DNA from: Ramazzottius varieornatus | Lineage: Eukaryota; Tardigrada; Eutardigrada; Parachela; Ramazzottiidae | Assembly (NCBI GenBank): GCA_001949185.1 | Contig: BDGG01000001.1 | Coordinates: forward strand, 6,617,353-6,681,352 | Length of the DNA: 64,000 nucleotides | Direction: 5' to 3' | In this document: piece after piece, positions 57,229 through 64,000 of the stretch | How positions within the stretch are numbered: position 1 is the first letter of the stretch | How the letters are laid out: each line of letters begins with the position of its first letter | The notes under the pieces: model-generated | Databases searched by the model: none | What the model saw: only the letters and a program-made list of their open reading frames with translations | Told to the model about the DNA's origin: nothing | Translations under genes and position numbers: made by a program

Positions 57229-57702
57229 TCGTGTCCGTCAAACGTACCAAAACAAACCTAAATTTCGTCCGAAGTCCCAGGATCCACTGATGAATATTGC
57301 CACAGGAATGGCCAAGGGGATGGAGAACCAAGGTGAATTCAGAAGATGGGCTACAAAAATGGCAAAGACACATCAGTCAATCAAGTGGAACATGCAGGCC
57401 AAATGATCGAATTCCTCACCTTCAGCAGCATTTAGGAGATCAAAGGATGAGATGTCTTCATCTTTCCATCAACGTACGGAACTCTTCTGCACGGCTTCCT
57501 CACGGTGATACCTCCAAGTGCGATGCTGACGAAACTTAGCGCAAAACGTACAGTGATGATGATGGAGCGCAACGAAAGTTGGCTGGACGAAGTCAAAGTG
57601 AGGCAAATTCCGCAGAGAAGTTTACCAAATCCACTCCCCAGTGGAGTGACTCCACAGTCCACACCGATGAGCAATTCAGCATGGATGTGCTCATACGAGG
57701 TA
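57229..57702 (+). CDS. Possible plus-strand gene opposite FAM110-like 5' end
   Basis: The frame 57229-57400 reads basic coding-like sequence (MNIATGMAKGMENQGEFRRW). A second block, 57540-57702, runs from an acceptor (ACTTAG|CGC) to a donor (ATACGAG|GTAAAA) and has good hydrophilic coding character (KTYSDDDGAQRKLAGRSQSE). The connection between the two and the downstream exons are not clear, and no family is recognised. It would be divergent from the FAM110-like gene with almost no spacer. Confidence 0.3.
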
Positions 57703-58044
57703 AAACGTGTAAAGTTAGCCACCGCTGTGCCGCATGGTGCTTGATTGGTCAGTTAATTGTCGATCCAGGCTCTTTAACATAGGATTTTCTAGTCTCGGAA
57801 TTGAAAATCTCCTGGATTCTGTCAATCTTCACGTGGATTGTTACTAGTACCATTCGGCATCTCGTTGTTTTATCTATCAACTTGTCCATAAACATTCTGG
57901 AACAAGTGCGAAAGAACAGGCCAGTTTGGATAGCTAACTTTACATGTTCGGTATAGGCTGGCAAACTTTACGCGTTTTACCTCGTACTGCTTGATGACGA
58001 CTGATAATAGCCGTGCACGGCAGGTCCGTGCTCGCTAGTCGCTA
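57703..58044. other. Intergenic
   Basis: About 340 bases with no supported gene. Confidence 0.35.
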
Positions 58045-58160
58045 CTGTATGCTCTCCCGAAATTCATGTACGTCACTGTTATGGTCACCGTATGAGAACT
58101 CTTTCTCTAGTTTTACACTCTGAATGGAGTGACGTACGTGAATTTCGGGAGAGTATACAG
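58045..58160. mobile_element. MITE of 116 bp
   Basis: Inverted ends CTGTATGCTCTCCCGAAATT and the complement of CTGTATACTCTCCCGAAATT, extending to GTACGTCACT, with TA on both sides (58043-58044 and 58161-58162). Each arm is about 33 bases. No coding capacity. Confidence 0.82.
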
Positions 58161-58676
58161 TACCGGTGCAACGGGTGCATCCATGCTGATCTGACTCCAC
58201 ATCAATTTTCATTGCCATGTGCCAGTACCGCCACGTGGAACCGTGCACTAGAAAGAATAGAATAAAATTTAATGGGAAAAAATGCGTTCCCGGTTGGCGG
58301 GAAGCATGACGTCAATATCCACCAAGCAGCGAGTCGCGCTGACGTCACTGCGATCCACAAAAAGCCCATCAGCAAAACCGTTGAGCTCGTACAGTGTAGA
58401 CCAACCGACGAGAATCTGCGCTGTAGAGCAGAAATCTGAGCCCATATTTCTAATCAGGAGACCCGGATCAACGGTACAGAACAAGTAAGGTATGTAGTTC
58501 ATGGCACACAATCTACCGGATCTGCGCCAAGCATCACAGAGACAGTTTGACATAAAGCAAGGGAGATTCATAGATTTTAGTCGTTCGGACTCGCTTTGGT
58601 CCGTGAAGGTGCGCTGAGCACAGACTGAATTACTTCGAAGCACTTTGTTAGCCACTTGATCGGGAGACAAATCAAC
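58161..58676. other. Intergenic upstream of the LRR-like gene
   Basis: About 500 bases. Frames exist on both strands but none has family features. The stretch should contain the promoter of the secreted LRR-like gene. Confidence 0.35.
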
Positions 58677-60110
58677 ATGGCATTTGTTTGGTTCATGGTA
58701 TTCCTGACAGTAATTCCTTTAGTCTTTGCAGATGACCAACAACTGTGCAACGTCAAAGATGTCCTGCTCAACGGAAGGGTCGTCAGCTCGCAGAACCTCA
58801 ATTCATACGCCTACATGTTCAACGTTCCCGTTTTCCCCATTTCCGACGTCGATCCACTGTGCACATTCTACCTCTGTCCAAACGGTACCCAGACATTCCT
58901 GCTGTGTGCAAAGAAGAAGCCCATCACCTCTTCCTCGGGATCAGCGCCTCTTCCAGCCAGTTCCGGCATCATCGTGGCCAGCTCCTCATCACAAGGTACA
59001 TTCCAGCCCACGGCTGCTTCTCGCTCGTTGTACGACTACTCGCAAAGCTACAGTCTGACCAACGCGATGCCCAGTACCGGTATCCCGGTGGCCGTCACCG
59101 CTGCCCTCAACACCTACTACCTGTACGGTCCGAAGCTCCCTCTTTCCATCAAGTTCTCGCTGTGTGACGGTGGCAACGGACCGACCACCTTCACCTTTGA
59201 CCAGTTCGGCCCTTCCAGCAACAAGATGCTCTTCGGGCTGGCCAACACCCTCGTCACGTCCCTCACCGTCGAATGCCTCAACCCGATGTTCGTCACCAGA
59301 AGTGGACTGTTGGAGGACCTGGTCAACCTGAAGATGCTCGACATCAAGTTCACGCAGCCGACTGCCACGGACTTTACCGCACGGAACGTCCTGGTTCTTC
59401 CCAGTGGAGCGTTCGCTGGAGCCAAGTCGTTGGAGAGTATTCGGCTAGATTTCCAGAGTTCCAAGGTCCGGTTGAACAGCACTGTCTTCGACGGGCTGCC
59501 GAAGCTGCAATGCTTGGAAATGTCCGGGAGGAACTTCGACTGCACCTATTGTCCACTCCAGGATCTGCTGGCCAACTCGACCTTCACGCGACCGGATCTG
59601 AACAATGGCTCGTACTATGCAAATCCTTATCTTCCCGCAGACATCATGTCCTGTGGTGGGTAACCGTCAACTCAGTCCTACCAAAATTACTGTACCAAGA
59701 ATAGGAGCTCGGCAAACAAACTCTGCCAGATCGCTGTTCCAAGTAGCGCACTTCTACAGCGTTATTGGCTGTGAACGTGCGCCACTTGAGAAGACTATCT
59801 GGTCGCCTTTGCTTGCCGAACTGCCAAAATTTAATAATCAACGTATCAGCTCGCCAAGCTTCCGTCGTTCAGAGTTATCGTTAATTTCTTATTCACAGGC
59901 CAATATCGAGAAGCCTTCTGCGACGGAGCGTTCAACAGGTCGATCATCTTCGCCACTCGTCAAGAATGTCAAACGACCAACTCGTCCGATCCACTCTTGG
60001 AGTCTTCCAGTCCGCTAAATGCTCGTATGGTGCCCATGATGCAGCCCATTATTAATCCTTTTACCTCAGTGTTCGGAGCTTACCCACGCGTTCAAGGTTA
60101 CCCTGTGTAG
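58677..60110 (+). CDS. Secreted leucine-rich-repeat-like protein
   Basis: Two exons, 58677-59655 and 59899-60110, in phase, giving 396 residues. The ATG at 58677 opens a clear signal peptide (MAFVWFMVFLTVIPLVFADD). Residues 25-85 carry four cysteines (CNVKDV, CTFYLC, LLCAKKK), followed by a Ser/Pro/Ala-rich linker (about 85-130). From about residue 170 come degenerate leucine-rich repeats (LVNLKMLDIKF, LPSGAFAGAKSLESIRLDF, VFDGLPKLQCLEMSG), capped by a C-x2-C...C flank like an LRR C-terminal cap. The end is short, with FCDGAFNRSIIFATRQEC. No membrane anchor is visible. The pattern fits secreted invertebrate LRR proteins; no orthologue was recognised. Confidence 0.8.
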
Positions 60111-60536
60111 TAATGGTCGCTAGTAAACCACTGTATTGTTTGTGTCCAGTCTGAAGTAACCATGAACCGTTTTTAATATTTTAGCTTTGATGTGAATTTA
60201 GCCTGTCATACTGAGATTATCTGCACGGAATAGACTGGTAGCGAAGCCCAAATGCAGAGTGTTATGCTTGTGAAAGAAATAAAGCTACCAAAAAAAACAT
60301 GACGAGAGATGAGACCGGGACCTTTGAATCACATGAGTATTTCGGAAAGGTTTCTGAATAAAAAAATGTCTTCCCCGACTATCGATTAAGCTTTAAATTA
60401 TCTGACGGCAACCACAAGTTCTGTTTAGTGTTTCAAAAATGATTGCTTACGAGTGTGCTCCGATTGCCAACTGTGAGCGTTCTCGAATCCATTCTCCCCA
60501 GCTTGATAATCTGCAAAATACTACCAAATTAGTCGC
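60111..60536. other. 3' intergenic, tail-to-tail
   Basis: 3' UTRs of the LRR-like gene and pirin. No other gene is recognised. Confidence 0.4.
60278..60283 (+). promoter_or_regulatory. Polyadenylation signal AATAAA
   Basis: AATAAA lies about 170 bases downstream of the LRR-like gene stop and is followed by an A-run at 60290, a plausible 3' end for that gene. Confidence 0.5.
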
Positions 60537-61829
60537 TCATATTTCTCCCCTGTAGTCAAATGGTTTACCTCGTATCGCCTGGCTGATTTCTTCTTGCGTA
60601 TTCATAACGAAGGGTCCATGACGTGCAATGGGTTCGTTCAGCGGTTGTCCCGCAATGAGGATCAGTCGACTGGGACAATCTTCCAGGGCGTTCGCCATGA
60701 AGATACTGTCACCGTTTTTCTTGAAGGTGACAGTGTAGAACACTTCGTTAGTCTTTTGATCACCTTCCGGCCCGAAGGTAAATTTACCACTCCAGATGTA
60801 CACGAAGGCGGTCCAGTCGGACGGAACCGGCTGAGAAAGCTTCGCACCGGGTTCGAGGGTGAGGTCGAGGTACATCGTCGGTGTCCTCGTTTTCACCGGA
60901 GACTATCAAAAGGTACAAATTTAGGGTTCCCCATCCCAGAATGAGCGACAAAAAGATTTTATGTACCTTGATACCGAGACATTCACCGGCAATGACGGTC
61001 GCTGTCACACCATTCTGCTTGGCTACCGGAATGCTTGGTTTACGGAGCTCTTGGTAGTCCGCGGGGACCATCTTGTCTTTCGCCGCGAGGTTTACCCATA
61101 GCTGCAGCCCTTCACCACCTTCAGGACCTGGAATTTCACTGTGCAGGACGCCACGGCCGGCTGTCATCCACTGGAAAAGAACAAAAGCAACCTATAAACA
61201 TCTCGCCCGATCAGGTCGCGCACGACGCAGTTCCTCTCCGACTGAACTAGGCCGTTCATTGCTTCGCTCCAGGATAAGGAAACGATATCGCATTGCGGTT
61301 CAAGGAGATCCACATACCTGTAGATCTCCCGGTCCGATTGTTCCTTTATGTTTCTTAAAGTCTTCGTGTGTGAACGAGCCATTGATCATGTAAGTCACGG
61401 TCTCGAAGCCTCGGTGGGGATGATCAGGGAATCCACCTGGTGGCTTCACGTTGAAATGGTCCAGTAAAAGGAAGGGATCCAGGGTGCTGAGCTACGGAGT
61501 AGAACGTCGAACTGATTAACTTCCATCTCCTTCCGGTGACTTACGTTAATGAGTGAGAACACAGTAGGCAGAGGTGGCTTACCTCTGATTTCCCAATGGA
61601 CCGGCGCACTCGAGCACCTACACAGCGAAAGGGAATATTCAGCCTTCAATCTTCAACTTGCCTCTCTCTGGGAGACTCTTCCTGTCAGTACAATCATCCT
61701 GGTAATGTCCACCGTCAGTAGGAGCGCATCTGTAGACTAAAAACCTCAGATCTTACCACGTCCTTCCGCCTGCTCGACGGAAAGTACCATCTTGTCCACC
61801 GACCGCGCTTGTCCGGATACCACCGTCAT
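60537..61829 (-). CDS. PIR: Pirin
   Basis: Double-cupin iron protein; in mammals a nuclear NF-kappaB co-regulator, and its relatives include quercetinases. Five exons on the minus strand: 61829-61757, 61617-61583, 61491-61318, 61170-60967 and 60902-60537, all in phase, giving 283 residues (human is 290). Key motifs: EQAEGRG...RVRRSIG, LDPFLLLDHF, GGFPDHPHRGFETVTY (two metal-binding His), HEDF, MTAGRGVLHSEIPG (third His and the Glu), GLQLWVNL, YQEL, RTPTMYLD and HGPFVMNTQEEISQA. All four expected metal ligands are present. The start is the first of two in-frame ATGs. Confidence 0.95.
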
Positions 61830-62296
61830 CTCCGATCGCAGATGGCTGAATACCCTTGATGGCAGCTGAGCTTCCAACAAAGATCTAGATGCTTCCCGAA
61901 AGCGTAGACCACAGTCTCATGGATTCTATGCGAAGAGAAATAACTATACAGAATGAAACTGACAAAAAGTTCGACACCTTGTAAGTTGCAAACCGATCGC
62001 TAACGTCATCATTCATGAAACGAAAGAATTGCGTAGTCATCATGAGGTACAAATTTTTGAAAGGAACTCGACTTCATCGAATGTCAGCCAAGTTGAGCCA
62101 ACCATACTGCAGCTGCAGGTGCCAGTGGATATAATAGGGTGACGTCAAGGGTGTCCAACTAGGCGTGGCCGTGTCCGCGACTGTGATTGGCTAAATCTGA
62201 ACACCAACTACAACGGCTGATCGATCAAGTCAGTTGACCACCAAAATGAACAGATCAACTGGATCAATCAGCCGTGTGCGCACATTACTGGATCAA
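61830..62296. other. Intergenic upstream of pirin
   Basis: About 470 bases, presumably the pirin promoter. A TGACGTCA-like core (GTGACGTCAAG) is at 62139. No gene is recognised. Confidence 0.4.
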
Positions 62297-62754
62297 GCGC
62301 ACATTACCAGGGCGCTGTACGCTGTGCTGTGCTGCACACCTTTCATGTTCAGTGGCTAAGCACTCGAACGTGCTGCAGATGCACGTTGACCTGGTGCATC
62401 TGCGCGGAACACCGATGTATTGAAGTGGTTTGTAATTCAGTCAACGAAATCGGTACTGAGCCTGGAGAACATTGCCCTAGAGTACGGCAAAGCTGAGACG
62501 GCTGCCGTTCGAATGCCCAAAAACTGGAATTTTTGTTAGGTTTCGGTAGGTGCATCTGCACGGTAGTCTATGAATTTAACATCATATCATAGCATAACCG
62601 CGCACCTGTGAATGTCGGTGTGATTGTGCATGCTGCAACTTGAGGAATTGCGAGAATACACCAGGTCAACGTGCATCTGCACCACAGCTGCTTAGCCACT
62701 GAACATGAAAGGTGTGCAGCACAGCATAGCGTACAGCGCCCTGGTAATGTGCGC
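62297..62754. mobile_element. MITE/foldback of about 458 bp with 100-bp inverted ends
   Basis: The left arm (62297-62398) begins GCGCACATTACCAGGGCGCT and runs through TTCATGTTCAGTGGCTAAGC to CACGTTGACCTGGTG. The right arm (about 62655-62754) is its reverse complement with few differences. The centre (about 250 bases) has no coding capacity. Target duplication is not evident; GCGCACATTAC recurs just outside on the left at 62277. Confidence 0.82.
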
Positions 62755-63178
62755 AGCACAGTTACAGCATACTTTTGGACCTGCGGCCCAGTGCTCCAAG
62801 ACTCAAAGTATCGTCAACGGTTTCTACATTCTTTCATCTCGCTGTTTGCGGCGCAGATCTTCTTTCTTCTCATTTTCGGCGCTTCCACTCCCCACCTTTG
62901 TTCTGATCTGCTCATCCGAACTTTCTGAACATCCTAAACCTCATGGCAGACCTTCGGAAGTTTCTTATCGAGGCTTCCAGATTAGCGGAACGAAAGCTGC
63001 CACCCGCTGAGTAAGGGTATGCTTTGCATCGAGCTGTTTAAGTTTAACCATTCCTGAACGTTGTTTGCTGAGTTCGTTAACATAATATTTAGCATTATTC
63101 CAGATCACGGATTGTGTAACGGACTGGCAGCTCGGCGGAAAGTGTGCTGACAGTTTGTATTTTGAATACCATTCTACC
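62755..63178. other. Intergenic upstream of CAP-H
   Basis: About 420 bases, presumably the promoter and 5' UTR of the CAP-H gene. No separate gene is recognised. Confidence 0.35.
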
Positions 63179-64000
63179 ATGGCAGCAAGCACAACTGCAG
63201 CTCCGTTCAAAGTGCCAAAAGGACCAGCGCCTCCTTCAAACAAACACCTCAGAAATGCACCACAAACAGGCTCGGGTACCCCTTCTACCAGCCGCGGACA
63301 TCGGGAAAACCCTGGCACATCTGCCAGATCCATGGAAAGGAATACCGGACAAGGCGAACGCAACCTAGAGAGTTTTGAATCGACTATAATTTCCACTGTC
63401 AGAAATGGACGGTAATATTATACGCTTCATGGTTGATTGTTGATTGACTGAATGTTTTTCTAGACAGCGTCGAGGAAAGTTGGAAGATTTGGAGGACGAA
63501 GAGCTTATGGAATATTCCGATGAAGTGTTCGAGCTGAACCGGAAAAAGGTACGAATGCTGTTTTAGAAGGTGGAAACTTTTCTGACGTTATCCGAATTTT
63601 AGCAAATTACGGTGAAGAACGCCTTCGATTGTAAAATCATTGACTGCACGAAGGAACTGCTGAAACGATCTTCACTCTCTCAAGCCATCTCGAACGGAAC
63701 GGCTGAAGAAACTACACAGGAAATGAAGCAGTATGCTTCGCGCCTCGAGCTGGGTGGTCGTGTTTATGGGCTTCGTGTGGAGAACACCTTTAGGATTTCC
63801 AAAGAGTTGGAAGAGAACTTGGCCCGTGCTGCACAAGGAAAGGCTCGGAAGCCCCGAGTCGAAGTTGTCGATGATGAAGACAAGGACGGTGGGGGCGGAG
63901 TGGGAAATGCTTCAGATGAAGAAGCCACCAGACTTGTGCTGAAAACTGTCAAGAAGAAAACTCCGAAAGGACCGAGGAAGTCGTCCGTTGTGAAGGAAAG
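63179..64000 (+). CDS. NCAPH: Condensin I subunit CAP-H (Barren), 5' part
   Basis: Kleisin subunit of condensin, bridging the SMC2/SMC4 heads during mitotic chromosome compaction. The gene continues past the window. Exons seen: 63179-63411, 63464-63548 and 63603 to the edge, all in phase. The ATG is in a good context (TACCATGGC). The N-terminus is Pro/Ser/Thr-rich and probably phosphorylated (compare the CDK-regulated tail in other species). Exon 2 has an acidic helix (EDLEDEELMEYSDEVFELN). Exon 3 has the diagnostic ITVKNAFDCKIIDC (compare INTKNAFGLHLID in known CAP-H) and SRLELGGRVYGLRVENTFR (compare DASTKIYAVRVDAV). A basic and acidic region follows (DDEDKDGGGGVGNASDEEA). Confidence 0.88.

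Noticed and set aside
59117-59545. 142-codon minus-strand frame in the LRR-like gene
   Set aside because: Shadow of the plus-strand signal-peptide and LRR coding exon.
1-64000. tRNA, rRNA or snRNA genes
   Set aside because: No cloverleaf with A/B boxes, rRNA core or snRNA motif was recognised by eye; a covariance search would be decisive.
1-64000. Horizontal transfer of bacterial genes
   Set aside because: All recognised genes have introns and metazoan families; the methyltransferase and pirin also have ordinary animal relatives.

Overview
This is a 64 kb piece of an intron-rich animal nuclear genome. The evidence is short GT-AG introns (about 40-800 bp), metazoan gene families, one 50-base assembly gap (43440-43489) and many DNA transposons. 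KAT8/MOF, PIG-F, SIRT7, MFSD11, an aminergic-type GPCR, an SLC16 transporter, natriuretic-peptide-type receptors, pirin and condensin CAP-H all point to a bilaterian invertebrate. The clade cannot be fixed from sequence alone; a small ecdysozoan such as a tardigrade is a guess. Exon boundaries were found by hand from splice sites, reading phase and family similarity.

Layout. 0-7 kb is a housekeeping block: KAT8 (minus) head-to-head with PIGF (plus), and PIGF tail-to-tail with SIRT7 (minus). A broken duplicate of a KAT8 exon lies just past KAT8. 7.9-9.4 kb holds a secreted cysteine-rich protein with a duplicated module, and 9.7-10.7 kb an NNMT/PNMT-type methyltransferase. 11.8-12.9 kb is a 1 kb foldback element with 200-bp inverted repeats. 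13.7-17.0 kb is an MFSD11-like (UNC93-type) transporter and 17.6-19.2 kb a class A GPCR. 19-27 kb is gene-poor, with MITEs, a perfect 26-bp palindrome and a decayed secreted-protein gene. 27.4-33.1 kb holds a chromodomain gene and a CACTA/EnSpm-like transposon with a decayed Tnp2-type transposase and a divergently transcribed partner gene. 37.5-38.8 kb is a TA-flanked 1.3 kb element whose ends match the maT/mariner element at 54.0-55.2 kb. 38.9-42.5 kb is a broken natriuretic-peptide-receptor-like gene (minus), and 50.0-52.8 kb an intact relative (plus). Further fragments of the same family lie at 49.3 and 55.4 kb. 45.7-48.6 kb is an SLC16-type transporter, 56.0-57.2 kb a FAM110-like gene, 58.7-60.1 kb a secreted LRR-like protein, 60.5-61.8 kb pirin, and 63.2 kb to the end the 5' part of condensin subunit CAP-H.

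How it works together. Most genes are unrelated single-copy housekeeping genes that merely neighbour one another. The real local theme is gene-family turnover around the receptor cluster (38.9-55.5 kb), where one intact receptor, one pseudogene and two stray exons sit among TA-target DNA transposons. The intact receptor has an extracellular ligand-binding domain, one membrane span and a short tail with no cyclase, like a clearance or decoy receptor.
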